This document shows positions 19,211-32,286 of a stretch of DNA of 64,000 bases, in pieces; position 1 is the stretch's first letter; each line of letters starts with the position of its first letter. The stretch is from Skeletonema tropicum. Taxonomy: Eukaryota; Bacillariophyta; Thalassiosirophyceae; Thalassiosirales; Thalassiosiraceae. Under the pieces are notes generated by a model. That model was not told where the DNA came from and ran no database searches. It saw only the letters and a list, made by a program, of their open reading frames with translations. The translations under genes were made by a program, and so were the position numbers. The DNA lies in contig CM074129.1 in assembly GCA_037178625.1 (NCBI GenBank), forward strand, positions 4,773,963 to 4,837,962. Reading direction: 5' to 3'.

Positions 19211-20932
19211 TCAACAAAAATGAGCTAAGTAAGAAATTAATAAGCTAAGTAAGAAATTACTTACATCATATGTATACGATCCAAAGCGGCTTCTACGAAG
19301 TGATCGTCTTCCAGCATTGATTACCGAGATCCAATAGTTGGAAGGATCCTTCAAGATGGCTTCTGATTGGAGTACAATTGTCACATTCTTCATGATGGCA
19401 TCGTCTTCCCCGTGCAAGTGGATATCAAGTGCACATAATGTGGACAATAGGATGGCATGATAGGCTGGAATCAACTTGAGATCAGCGTCGAGTGCATTGT
19501 TCACAATTGCCGTCCAATCACGCAGCAGGAGGACCTTGGGAGTATCGGCATCGGCTGCCTTTAATTTCGTCAAAATGTCAGCAGCACTTTGCATGGTTGG
19601 GTTGGAGTTGGGAAGAGGTGCCATCACCAAATGACTGTTGGGTTGAACAACTCCCTCCTTGATCAGATCCAATCGGAATACTTTGGGTGCTTCATCCTCA
19701 CTGACTGCAGGAGTAGTAGCTTCTCTCTTAAATTCACGAACCTGTTCCAATAATCCCTTGGCCGTTTCATCATTTGTAAAGTGATCTCTGACAGGCTGTA
19801 ATAATGTATTCAACGAATCAATCAATCCCTCCTTAAGTTGATCGGGGGTGATATTCCCAGAGAGGAAATCTTCCTTGACAGCTTCGTACTTGTCAAACGT
19901 GTGTCCCTCAGGTGCCGCAGATGTTGCACAGGTAAAGGTAGCCCCCGGTGGTGACATGACAATGTGTTGAACATAATCCAAAATTGGATTTTTGAGCGTA
20001 TCTTCTGTCAAATGCATTGATTCTTTTCCTGCATCTGCATCATTATCCCCACCACCAGTCTCTGCTGCTGCCTCTGTCGTTTTGTCGTCTTCTCCCTCTT
20101 CATCGGCGGTAGGACAGTACGCCTTGGTAATTTTCCTCCTCACATCCTCCACCGTATCCTCCATGAAAATAGCACTATCCGGATCACTCTTACTCATCTT
20201 TTCCTGCCCCTTCTTCAATCCATACAACATGTGATGACTCAAAATCACCGGCTTGTACCTCCTCTTGGCGGCATCACAATATTCCCTAGCGAGCATATTG
20301 ACCTTCCTCTGATCGACGCCCAACTGACAGATATCCGCTTTCAAAAAGAACACATCGGTGCACTGCATGAGCGGGTACAACACCTGCGCCGCAGTCAAAT
20401 TGCCCTCCAACCGGCCCATGATTTGACAGCACTTTTTGATCCGAGTGACATTGAATCGTCGCGCCACATCCAGCATGGTCGGCCAATAGATGTGAGCGTT
20501 CTCGGTGATCTCCTCGGAGGCCCAGCGGAATTCCACGTTGGATAGGTCCATGCCGGCCGCCTTCCACACTTCAATGAGATATTTCCCCACAATGACGATT
20601 TTTTGGAGGTCGCCGCCCATTTTGTCGTTCATGAGTGCGAACCAGTCGGCCACCCAGAAGCAGAATGTGGAGTGGGTCCCGTCAGCCGTGCATTTGTTGA
20701 CATTGACACTTTTGAGGAGGCCCTGAGCGATGTGCATGCGGCCGGAGGGTTCGAAGCCATCGTAGAGGCGGATGCGCGGCCCGTCGTCGGGGGTGCCCCG
20801 TCCTTTTGACAGGATGAGAGCTTGCAGTTCTTTGGCCGAAATGCATTCTTCGCCGACGGTTAGGATGCGTTGGAGGTCGGCTTCTAGATCGTCGGTCCAG
20901 GGCCGTGGCGGCGGGGCTTCTTTCTTCGGCAT
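19211..20932 (-). pseudogene. 3'-truncated tyrosyl-tRNA synthetase, copy 2
   Basis: The frame encodes 573 residues. The first ~542 match the full enzyme apart from R to C in STLRALD; the remaining ~31 (RSLRRSRFGSYTYDVSNF...) come from unrelated sequence at the unit junction. Both catalytic motifs of lobe 1 are present (GFEPSGRMHIAQ, KMSKS), but the last ~250 residues of the second lobe are gone. In the known pseudo-dimeric enzyme the two lobes pack against each other, so the product would probably be unstable or inactive. The 5' flank is intact, so it may still be transcribed. Confidence 0.85.
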
Positions 20933-23029
20933 GGTTGTTATGCTTCGTTACTATCACATCTTGTGTCGTTACCGTTACGTAGGAAGGGCGGTGAGCGGTG
21001 ACGAATCTGCGGCGGAGATGAAATTATGAGGCCTTTGCAAACAGACAGACCCAAACAATTTTGCCCAAGGGTGCAAAATGGAGTTTTTTACGTCTTTTCT
21101 CTCTCTACTCTAGAGAGAGAGAGAGAGATATCTGATTTCAAACCTATTGTATGTTGTATGTAACCTACTCCTACCTACAATGTATTTTGTACTGTATTCC
21201 TCGACATAGTCAAATTCCGCGAAAGCTTCATAGTCTCGAGGAAAAAAATGCCACCAGCCAGCCACGCACAGCCTCTTCGCTAGCTCTTCCATCGAAGCCA
21301 ACATCTAACATCTTATCTCTCTCAGCATCAGTAGTGGTTGATGATAAAGGGTTGCTATCTACCCCCTTCGGCATTGTGGAAGTAAGACCATCATCTCTAG
21401 AGAAAAGACCATTAATCTCCAGGAGATTAATGCAATTTCTGAAGACACGTCAGACACAAAAATTGATGCACTGAATCTGCGCTCATTCCGCTTGTGTATC
21501 TATCACTTTTGTATCCATTAATATTCCTTATCCTATCCTATCTGTTCTGTACGCACAGTTAATAAATCAACAGTTTATTGATTATCTGTGGTTTTGACAA
21601 AATCTTAAGATGAGCGGCACTGATGATTTAGAGGCAACAGAGGCGATGGACAATAATTGTTGTGCCTCATGCGGCGTAGCAGAAGTTGATGACATCAGAT
21701 TGAAGAATTGCAATGATTGTGATCTCGTCAGATATTGTAGCGATTCATGTAGTGAAGCTCATCGTATTCAACATGAAGCAAAATGTAAAGAGCGGGCGGC
21801 TGAATTACGTGACGAAAAATTATTCAAGCAACCGGAGAGCAGTCATCTCGGCGACTGTCCGATCTGCTGTTTGCCTCATTCATTAGTTATGAAGGAGCAG
21901 AAAGCGCAAACGTGCTGTAGTAAAGTGATATGCAGTGGGTGTTCGTTTGCAAATGACGTACGAACGGTCCAAGAGAATCGGCAACAACTTACATGCCCAT
22001 TCTGTCGGCATCCAAAACCATCAACAGAGGAAGAAGTGAAATTGAACGAGATGAAAAGAATAGCAGCGAATGATCCAGGTGCGTTACGTGAATATGGTAA
22101 AGAGCTTTACATAAACGGTGATTTCGATGGTGCATTCAGATACTGTACGAAGGCTGCTGATCTGGGCGATGTGGATGCTCATTATCACTTAGCATTTATG
22201 TATCGGAAGGGGCATGGAGTTGAGATGGACGAAGCAAAGGCAGTATACTACTTTGAAGAGGCTGCAATTGGTGGCCATCCGAGAGCGAGGTGTAACCTTG
22301 CGTTTCTTGATGCAAAGAATGGAAGATATGAGAGAGCAGTGAAACATTGGATCATTGCTGCCAACCTTGGATATGATGACTCAATTCAGGAACTAAAGTT
22401 GTTTTACGTGCAAGGATTGGTCAGCAAAGACGACTTCGCTGCTGCCCTTCGTGCGCATCAAGCTGCTGCAAATGATATGAAAAGTCCACAGAGGGATGTA
22501 GCGCTAAAATATCTTTAAGGTAGTTGGTTTGTGATAGTGAATTAAATATTTTTGATGCGTTCATACTCTATCTCCAGCTGTGTATTCTGCTCGTGGGTTT
22601 TCGGGAAGCCCCCCCCTGACCAGTATGGCCCAGTCACAAGCAGAAGTAGAAGGCAGCTCTGCCGCAATTGAATCTGATTTCACAAAACTAACTTGAATGC
22701 GAGAAGCCAAAGTTAGCCTTGTCGCTTTAGATGTCACGGTCACAGGTCTTCCCGCAAAGAACGTCGGACGGGCGCTATGCAAATGTAATGATCGTACACA
22801 CAATAGATCTTGCGCAGCCTCATCATTATGATGTGCCCTGCTCATCACCAGCGTACATAAAAGTATTGCCTGATATGAATGATATGGTGAGATCATCGGT
22901 ACTGAAAAGGACACATCCAGTACCGCATAATCCTTCAACAAAAATGAGCTAAGTAAGAAATTAATAAGCTAAGTAAGAAATTACTTACATCATATGTATA
23001 CGATCCAAAGCGGCTTCTACGAAGTGATC
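19306..23029. repeat. Tandem TyrRS/MYND unit, copy 2 (3724 bp)
   Basis: This head-to-tail repeat of 15589-19305 has the junction sequence GAAGTGATC/GTCTTCC at 19296-19312. It carries the truncated synthetase and an intact MYND gene. It has a 7-bp TGTATGT duplication near 21152 that the other copies lack. Confidence 0.95.
21610..22518 (+). CDS. MYND finger / RING-like / Sel1-repeat protein, copy 2
   Basis: The encoded 302-aa protein is identical to that at 17885-18793, with the same zinc ligands and Sel1 repeats. The flanking 3' region is identical to copy 3 and differs from copy 1 by one base. The upstream region carries the small TGTATGT duplication. Identity of the protein and almost all flanking bases points to a very recent amplification, so no divergence in function is expected; the effect, if any, would be on dosage. 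Confidence 0.88.
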   Translation: MSGTDDLEATEAMDNNCCASCGVAEVDDIRLKNCNDCDLVRYCSDSCSEAHRIQHEAKCKERAAELRDEKLFKQPESSHLGDCPICCLPHSLVMKEQKAQTCCSKVICSGCSFANDVRTVQENRQQLTCPFCRHPKPSTEEEVKLNEMKRIAANDPGALREYGKELYINGDFDGAFRYCTKAADLGDVDAHYHLAFMYRKGHGVEMDEAKAVYYFEEAAIGGHPRARCNLAFLDAKNGRYERAVKHWIIAANLGYDDSIQELKLFYVQGLVSKDDFAAALRAHQAAANDMKSPQRDVALKYL

Positions 23030-24657
23030 GTCTTCCAGCATTGATTACCGAGATCCAATAGTTGGAAGGATCCTTCAAGATGGCTTCTGATTGGAGTACA
23101 ATTGTCACATTCTTCATGATGGCATCGTCTTCCCCGTGCAAGTGGATATCAAGTGCACATAATGTGGACAATAGGATGGCATGATAGGCTGGAATCAACT
23201 TGAGATCAGCGTCGAGTGCATTGTTCACAATTGCCGTCCAATCACGCAGCAGGAGGACCTTGGGAGTATCGGCATCGGCTGCCTTTAATTTCGTCAAAAT
23301 GTCAGCAGCACTTTGCATGGTTGGGTTGGAGTTGGGAAGAGGTGCCATCACCAAATGACTGTTGGGTTGAACAACTCCCTCCTTGATCAGATCCAATCGG
23401 AATACTTTGGGTGCTTCATCCTCACTGACTGCAGGAGTAGTAGCTTCTCTCTTAAATTCACGAACCTGTTCCAATAATCCCTTGGCCGTTTCATCATTTG
23501 TAAAGTGATCTCTGACAGGCTGTAATAATGTATTCAACGAATCAATCAATCCCTCCTTAAGTTGATCGGGGGTGATATTCCCAGAGAGGAAATCTTCCTT
23601 GACAGCTTCGTACTTGTCAAACGTGTGTCCCTCAGGTGCCGCAGATGTTGCACAGGTAAAGGTAGCCCCCGGTGGTGACATGACAATGTGTTGAACATAA
23701 TCCAAAATTGGATTTTTGAGCGTATCTTCTGTCAAATGCATTGATTCTTTTCCTGCATCTGCATCATTATCCCCACCACCAGTCTCTGCTGCTGCCTCTG
23801 TCGTTTTGTCGTCTTCTCCCTCTTCATCGGCGGTAGGACAGTACGCCTTGGTAATTTTCCTCCTCACATCCTCCACCGTATCCTCCATGAAAATAGCACT
23901 ATCCGGATCACTCTTACTCATCTTTTCCTGCCCCTTCTTCAATCCATACAACATGTGATGACTCAAAATCACCGGCTTGTACCTCCTCTTGGCGGCATCA
24001 CAATATTCCCTAGCGAGCATATTGACCTTCCTCTGATCGACGCCCAACTGACAGATATCCGCTTTCAAAAAGAACACATCGGTGCACTGCATGAGCGGGT
24101 ACAACACCTGCGCCGCAGTCAAATTGCCCTCCAACCGGCCCATGATTTGACAGCACTTTTTGATCCGAGTGACATTGAATCGTCGCGCCACATCCAGCAT
24201 GGTCGGCCAATAGATGTGAGCGTTCTCGGTGATCTCCTCGGAGGCCCAGCGGAATTCCACGTTGGATAGGTCCATGCCGGCCGCCTTCCACACTTCAATG
24301 AGATATTTCCCCACAATGACGATTTTTTGGAGGTCGCCGCCCATTTTGTCGTTCATGAGTGCGAACCAGTCGGCCACCCAGAAGCAGAATGTGGAGTGGG
24401 TCCCGTCAGCCGTGCATTTGTTGACATTGACACTTTTGAGGAGGCCCTGAGCGATGTGCATGCGGCCAGGAGGGTTCGAAGCCATCGTAGAGGCGGATGC
24501 GCGGCCCGTCGTCGGGGGTGCCCCGTCCTTTTGACAGGATGAGAGCTTGCAGTTCTTTGGCCGAAATGCATTCTTCGCCGACGGTTAGGATGCGTTGGAG
24601 GTCGGCTTCTAGATCGTCGGTCCAGGGCCGTGGCGGCGGGGCTTCTTTCTTCGGCAT
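22935..24657 (-). pseudogene. Truncated and frameshifted tyrosyl-tRNA synthetase, copy 3
   Basis: It is truncated at the same point as copy 2 and also carries one extra A near 24468 (GGCCAGGAGGG against GGCCGGAGGG). The extra base shifts the frame at residue ~63, inside the HIGH-type motif, so translation from the normal ATG ends after 83 residues. A chance in-frame ATG at 24485 could start a 516-residue product that still contains HIAQ and KMSKS but lacks the first ~62 residues. It shares the R to C change with copy 2. Confidence 0.9.
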
Positions 24658-26747
24658 GGTTGTTATGCTTCGTTACTATCACATCTTGTGTCGTTACCGT
24701 TACGTAGGAAGGGCGGTGAGCGGTGACGAATCTGCGGCGGAGATGAAATTATGAGGCCTTTGCAAACAGACAGACCCAAACAATTTTGCCCAAGGGTGCA
24801 AAATGGAGTTTTTTACGTCTTTTCTCTCTCTACTCTAGAGAGAGAGAGAGAGATATCTGATTTCAAACCTATTGTATGTAACCTACTCCTACCTACAATG
24901 TATTTTGTACTGTATTCCTCGACATAGTCAAATTCCGCGAAAGCTTCATAGTCTCGAGGAAAAAAATGCCACCAGCCAGCCACGCACAGCCTCTTCGCTA
25001 GCTCTTCCATCGAAGCCAACATCTAACATCTTATCTCTCTCAGCATCAGTAGTGGTTGATGATAAAGGGTTGCTATCTACCCCCTTCGGCATTGTGGAAG
25101 TAAGACCATCATCTCTAGAGAAAAGACCATTAATCTCCAGGAGATTAATGCAATTTCTGAAGACACGTCAGACACAAAAATTGATGCACTGAATCTGCGC
25201 TCATTCCGCTTGTGTATCTATCACTTTTGTATCCATTAATATTCCTTATCCTATCCTATCTGTTCTGTACGCACAGTTAATAAATCAACAGTTTATTGAT
25301 TATCTGTGGTTTTGACAAAATCTTAAGATGAGCGGCACTGATGATTTAGAGGCAACAGAGGCGATGGACAATAATTGTTGTGCCTCATGCGGCGTAGCAG
25401 AAGTTGATGACATCAGATTGAAGAATTGCAATGATTGTGATCTCGTCAGATATTGTAGCGATTCATGTAGTGAAGCTCATCGTATTCAACATGAAGCAAA
25501 ATGTAAAGAGCGGGCGGCTGAATTACGTGACGAAAAATTATTCAAGCAACCGGAGAGCAGTCATCTCGGCGACTGTCCGATCTGCTGTTTGCCTCATTCA
25601 TTAGTTATGAAGGAGCAGAAAGCGCAAACGTGCTGTAGTAAAGTGATATGCAGTGGGTGTTCGTTTGCAAATGACGTACGAACGGTCCAAGAGAATCGGC
25701 AACAACTTACATGCCCATTCTGTCGGCATCCAAAACCATCAACAGAGGAAGAAGTGAAATTGAACGAGATGAAAAGAATAGCAGCGAATGATCCAGGTGC
25801 GTTACGTGAATATGGTAAAGAGCTTTACATAAACGGTGATTTCGATGGTGCATTCAGATACTGTACGAAGGCTGCTGATCTGGGCGATGTGGATGCTCAT
25901 TATCACTTAGCATTTATGTATCGGAAGGGGCATGGAGTTGAGATGGACGAAGCAAAGGCAGTATACTACTTTGAAGAGGCTGCAATTGGTGGCCATCCGA
26001 GAGCGAGGTGTAACCTTGCGTTTCTTGATGCAAAGAATGGAAGATATGAGAGAGCAGTGAAACATTGGATCATTGCTGCCAACCTTGGATATGATGACTC
26101 AATTCAGGAACTAAAGTTGTTTTACGTGCAAGGATTGGTCAGCAAAGACGACTTCGCTGCTGCCCTTCGTGCGCATCAAGCTGCTGCAAATGATATGAAA
26201 AGTCCACAGAGGGATGTAGCGCTAAAATATCTTTAAGGTAGTTGGTTTGTGATAGTGAATTAAATATTTTTGATGCGTTCATACTCTATCTCCAGCTGTG
26301 TATTCTGCTCGTGGGTTTTCGGGAAGCCCCCCCCTGACCAGTATGGCCCAGTCACAAGCAGAAGTAGAAGGCAGCTCTGCCGCAATTGAATCTGATTTCA
26401 CAAAACTAACTTGAATGCGAGAAGCCAAAGTTAGCCTTGTCGCTTTAGATGTCACGGTCACAGGTCTTCCCGCAAAGAACGTCGGACGGGCGCTATGCAA
26501 ATGTAATGATCGTACACACAATAGATCTTGCGCAGCCTCATCATTATGATGTGCCCTGCTCATCACCAGCGTACATAAAAGTATTGCCTGATATGAATGA
26601 TATGGTGAGATCATCGGTACTGAAAAGGACACATCCAGTACCGCATAATCCTTCAACAAAAATGAGCTAAGTAAGAAATTAATAAGCTAAGTAAGAAATT
26701 ACTTACATCATATGTATACGATCCAAAGCGGCTTCTACGAAGTGATC
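23030..26747. repeat. Tandem TyrRS/MYND unit, copy 3 (3718 bp)
   Basis: The last unit ends at CGAAGTGATC, followed by unique sequence TCTGCTGCCATCG. It carries the frameshifted synthetase and an intact MYND gene. It shares CACATAATG and AAGTATTGCC with copy 2, so copies 2 and 3 are more closely related to each other than to copy 1. Confidence 0.95.
25328..26236 (+). CDS. MYND finger / RING-like / Sel1-repeat protein, copy 3
   Basis: This is the third copy, encoding the same 302 residues as the two upstream, with the complete MYND ligand set, RING-like cysteines and Sel1 repeats. It is the last gene of the tandem array; its 3' flank continues for 511 bp to the array end. The three MYND genes are intact while only one of three synthetase genes is, so if the amplification is selected, the MYND gene is the more likely target (inference). 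Confidence 0.88.
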   Translation: MSGTDDLEATEAMDNNCCASCGVAEVDDIRLKNCNDCDLVRYCSDSCSEAHRIQHEAKCKERAAELRDEKLFKQPESSHLGDCPICCLPHSLVMKEQKAQTCCSKVICSGCSFANDVRTVQENRQQLTCPFCRHPKPSTEEEVKLNEMKRIAANDPGALREYGKELYINGDFDGAFRYCTKAADLGDVDAHYHLAFMYRKGHGVEMDEAKAVYYFEEAAIGGHPRARCNLAFLDAKNGRYERAVKHWIIAANLGYDDSIQELKLFYVQGLVSKDDFAAALRAHQAAANDMKSPQRDVALKYL

Positions 26748-27287
26748 TCTGCTGCCATCGCAGACCTTGAATGAGAGGAATGGTGCAGCTTAGGTGCACA
26801 ATGATGCAATATATTTTCATTCACTCTGTAGTTGGATGCGGCTACAGCTGCTGCAACTGAAAAAACAATCCTTGCAGACGTTTGATGTCAAGAGAACAGA
26901 AGAAGAAAGCAAAAGATTCAAAGGTAGATATTAATAGCTGACTTGAGCTGTGAGATGCACTTCTCAGGAAGATTTCATTGGAGTACCTACATAAAGTCCC
27001 AAACAAACAGATTTGGAAAGAAAGCAAGCGCCGCGTAGATGAGACACGTGTCTGTACCTGTACGCGATCGCTTGGTAAAGAACTTACTCTCAATGAGAGA
27101 ACAAAGGCTGCGAATGGACCGGATGATGCCAAGGAAGTAAACAAGGAAAGGTGCGTGGGTAATCTGAGATTGATAGAAGGAGATGCATCAAGATAAACCA
27201 AGACATAGCTGGCCACTAGGTCTCGATCTCGATGATCAAATTTGAAGACTTAGATGTCACTCAATCTCCAGCTCCAGAGGAATCAAG
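26748..27287. other. Intergenic after the tandem array, no gene seen
   Basis: Only low-complexity short frames occur. No repeat of the neighbouring unit continues past 26747. Confidence 0.5.
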
Positions 27288-27644
27288 TCAACCAGCTGCT
27301 CCTTCCGTAATAAAGTCGACCAGCTGTATCCTCCGAGCCAAATGTTGTGCCGAATAGTAGTCAAGTATTTTGTCGGTTGTTGGTTTCCACTTCCTCTCGA
27401 GAGAAGAAAGCATACTCATCCCCATTGCCACGTAAAGGCCTCCGACTAATAATGGGGTGGCGTGGAACCCGAAGGAACCAGGGTAGACTCATGGTTTAGC
27501 AGTACCCCCAAGGTAGCTGCCTGGGAACTTTGCCCGGTCTTTGCCAGTGGTTCCGAACCATTGCCTTCCACCTCCAGACGCCAATCGTCTCTTGGAGTAC
27601 CAGCCCGACGCTGGATTTAAAGTATTGTACGAAAAAATGAGACA
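27288..27644 (-). pseudogene. Small membrane-protein-like ORF broken by one stop
   Basis: On the minus strand one frame stays open for 118 codons except for a single TGA at 27489-27491. Before the stop it reads ASGGGRQWFGTTGKDRAK and FPGSYLGGTAKP; after it, VYPGSFGFHATPLLVGG, LYVAMGMSML, then a charged tail RKWKPTTDKILDYYSA. The hydrophobic segment is long enough for one membrane helix. A TGA could come from one base change in a TGG (Trp). No ATG lies at the 5' end, but TTAAATCCAG just upstream could be a 3' splice site, so a first exon may be missing. The family is not recognised. Confidence 0.45.
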
Positions 27645-27762
27645 TTACGGAAAGCAAACCAAGACACGCACCCTTCTCCTCTCCTAGCTGGCCAAGCTAA
27701 GAGAGGAGGAAAAGACCAAAGAGATTCCTGTATTAGGTAAGAGAGAGGCAACATTGAAAGTG

Positions 27763-30234
<2,472 letters not shown>

Positions 30235-30547
30235 TGCTTTGTTCGTTGTTGTTCTCAATATATATATATATATTGGCTAAGTAGCTTCAATACAGGAGAA
30301 GACGTTCGATGTAATTTTACTTCGAAAGTCTGAGAGCTGTAAGACAAAGTAGGTTGACGTTGCTTGCTTGATGCAATTCAAATCGGGTCGGCAAGATTGA
30401 TTTACTATTCATATTCGAAAACCGTCCTGAGGAAGAAGAAGTTCAAATTATCTGGAAGATCCAGGATGTCCCAATTAAAAAAATCCCAGATACAAGCTTT
30501 CTCAAAAATAAGACACCCATCTCCTCCTGCCGTTGAGCGCGTCAATC

Positions 30548-30702
30548 CATTACAAAATTCAATACATTTCATTACACTCATCACATTCCATTACATTTCA
30601 TTACAGACTCATTACAGACTCATTACAAACTCATTACAGACTCATTACAGACTCATTACAGCCTCATTACATTTCATTACATTCCTTACAAATCCAATAC
30701 AT
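30548..30702. repeat. ACTCATTACAG 11-bp tandem array, first
   Basis: CATTACA words repeat irregularly, then as regular 11-mers (ACTCATTACAG), then decay to CATTTCATTACATTCC. A second array with the same plan and orientation lies at 32130-32286. Two uncharacterised genes lie between them. Confidence 0.9.
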
Positions 30703-30900
30703 TGCATACATCGATAAATTCGAGTCAGTGAAGCACATGATGAAAGAGATCGCAATTTTCATTATCGACAATCCTCTCCAGGAGGTTGCACATGAGTAAT
30801 TTTACGATGAACATGATTGAACTAGATTGGACATGATTGAACATGATTGAGATCATAGAATGCGACGCTAGATGTCTACTTGTGGTTTGCAAACGTATAA

Positions 30901-31275
30901 AATAATGATGTGGATGTGTGCAATCTGCCACGAGTCCTGTTGGAATACTTCGTTCAAGAGGAGACTTATGATCAGTATGCATTTGTCGTTTTTGACAGAG
31001 ATATGCGAGGAGCTGGGGTTCGCGTGTATGCCGGTGATAGATTCTATGCCCTCAATGAGGAAGGAATGAGGATGAACACTATTCCAATTCTCTTCGAAGG
31101 TCACAACATGGCAGGGCACTACATGCCTTTGTTTCCTCCGTCAGGAAGGATCAGCGACCGTCCCACACTGGATGAAATTGTGGATGTGGCAATAGCGGGT
31201 GGGATTACCATCCAATACAATGGTCACGTTCAAATTCGTGAGGGTGACAACGATGGCGAGGAGAAGGAGAGTTGA
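30901..31275 (+). CDS. Uncharacterised reading frame, start not found
   Basis: The frame is open from 30901 after an in-frame TAA and has no ATG before residue ~40, so the real start is probably in an upstream exon or the gene is 5'-truncated. The protein looks genuine: VLLEYFVQEETYDQYAFVVF, RDMRGAGVRVYAGDRFYALN, TIPILFEGHNMAGHYMPLFP. The pattern of hydrophobic strands ending in a GHY motif resembles the end of an OTU-type cysteine protease fold, but the catalytic Cys part is absent, so this is only a suggestion. It converges with the next gene, leaving 22 bp between stops. Confidence 0.45.
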   Translation, partial: NNDVDVCNLPRVLLEYFVQEETYDQYAFVVFDRDMRGAGVRVYAGDRFYALNEEGMRMNTIPILFEGHNMAGHYMPLFPPSGRISDRPTLDEIVDVAIAGGITIQYNGHVQIREGDNDGEEKES

Positions 31276-31297
31276 AGTAAAATAATGTTAAAGTTCT

Positions 31298-32005
31298 TTA
31301 ATTGTTTATACCATAGTTGCTTATATCACCGTAAATGGGAGCACATTCAGGCATTAGTTCGCCCATGACTTGATAATGAGGTCTATGCCACTGGTTTGCA
31401 CTAATACATAGATCAAAGTAACATCTAAAGAGATGGTAAGGTGGAAGAAGATGATGATGAACCTCTTCCCCTTGAGTACTTTGTAATCCTTGGCTGGTCA
31501 CCCTCTTGATGCGTCCGAGGAATACGTGTGTTGCTTCCACTGCTTCTGCGATTGTTCCTTCCACCGTTGCTTCGACTTCGACGATAGTTGCCATTGCCAC
31601 GGCGCTGTTGCTGTTGACCACTGCGATTATCGGGTGGGGACTGCTATTTGAGCTTGCTCCTCTTGCATTCTTCTCCGAAGCGCTCTGTGATGGGGAAAAT
31701 GGCCCTTCGCTATTCTTGTGCTGCCTCAACAAATAGGAGAGATTATTCTCCGTTTTTGTTTCATCAAAGTTGGCAGCATGCTTCCTCCAAATTTGTTCCT
31801 TTGACATGAGGTGGATGTCACTCAGTGGATCCTTCAAGTAGTTGATAATATGCTGTTTCTCCCTAGAGTATCTCCACCCTCTGGGAGGGTCGTTGCTCTT
31901 CCGCTCGTATTTGAATCGGAAGAGTTGCAATCCGCAGTGTTGGTACGAAATCTTCGCCGGCCTCCAGGGAGGGGAGGACGGTGCGATGGGGTGCTTCTTC
32001 TTCTT
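31298..32005 (-). CDS. Uncharacterised basic protein, start or frame uncertain
   Basis: The frame is open from 32005 (after TAG) to the stop at 31298, with no ATG at the beginning. Recognisably protein-like text is FRFKYERKSNDPPRGWRYSR, EKQHIINYLKDPLSDIHLMS, KEQIWRKHAANFDETKTENN. An ATG at 32028 starts a different frame (MKSQFTARRRRSTPSHRPPL), so either a frameshift around 31930-31990 or a small intron would be needed to join them. No family was recognised. It lies between the two 11-bp repeat arrays. Confidence 0.4.
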   Translation of the reverse strand, partial: KKKKHPIAPSSPPWRPAKISYQHCGLQLFRFKYERKSNDPPRGWRYSREKQHIINYLKDPLSDIHLMSKEQIWRKHAANFDETKTENNLSYLLRQHKNSEGPFSPSQSASEKNARGASSNSSPHPIIAVVNSNSAVAMATIVEVEATVEGTIAEAVEATHVFLGRIKRVTSQGLQSTQGEEVHHHLLPPYHLFRCYFDLCISANQWHRPHYQVMGELMPECAPIYGDISNYGINN

Positions 32006-32129
32006 CTAGCTGTAAATTGTGATTTCATTGTTTTGTCCGCTCTTCTTCAGTCGGTTCAGAAGACGCCCGATGTAGGTGCTGGTCTAGGAGATGAAGGAGG
32101 AGGAGGATAACTTCTTGTATTGCTTTGAG

Positions 32130-32286
32130 TCATCCATTGCAATCATTACAAAAGCATTACATCCATTACATTCCATTACATTTCATTACAATCTCATTAC
32201 AATCTCATTACAGACTCATTACAAACTCATTACAGGCACATTACATTTCATCACATTTCATCACATTTCATCACATTCCTTGCAAT
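32130..32286. repeat. ACTCATTACAG 11-bp tandem array, second
   Basis: It has the same orientation and overall layout as 30548-30702: scattered CATTACA words, regular (A)CTCATTACAGA units, then a tail of CATTTCATCA repeats. The distance between the array starts is about 1.58 kb. Confidence 0.88.

Larger units (their letters stand above)
15589..19305. repeat. Tandem TyrRS/MYND unit, copy 1 (3717 bp)
   Basis: The repeated unit starts inside the second lobe of the synthetase gene (GTCTTCCAGC) and ends after the word CTACGAAGTGATC downstream of the MYND gene. Units 2 and 3 follow head to tail without spacer. Near both original breakpoints there is a short common word, GAAGTG. Copy 1 differs from the others by very few bases, for example one fewer A at 17583 and CACGTAATG against CACATAATG. 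Confidence 0.95.

Noticed and set aside
21151..21474. 107-codon ORF upstream of MYND copy 2
   Set aside because: It depends on a one-base difference absent from copy 1 and lies in the divergent promoter region.
26842..27216. 124-codon minus-strand ORF
   Set aside because: Composition is Ser/Leu-rich without domain or family pattern, and it overlaps an equally weak plus-strand ORF.
30258..30274. TATATATA run as TATA box of the secreted-protein gene
   Set aside because: It lies only 24 bp from the ATG, too close to leave room for a normal start site; it is more likely a dinucleotide tract.
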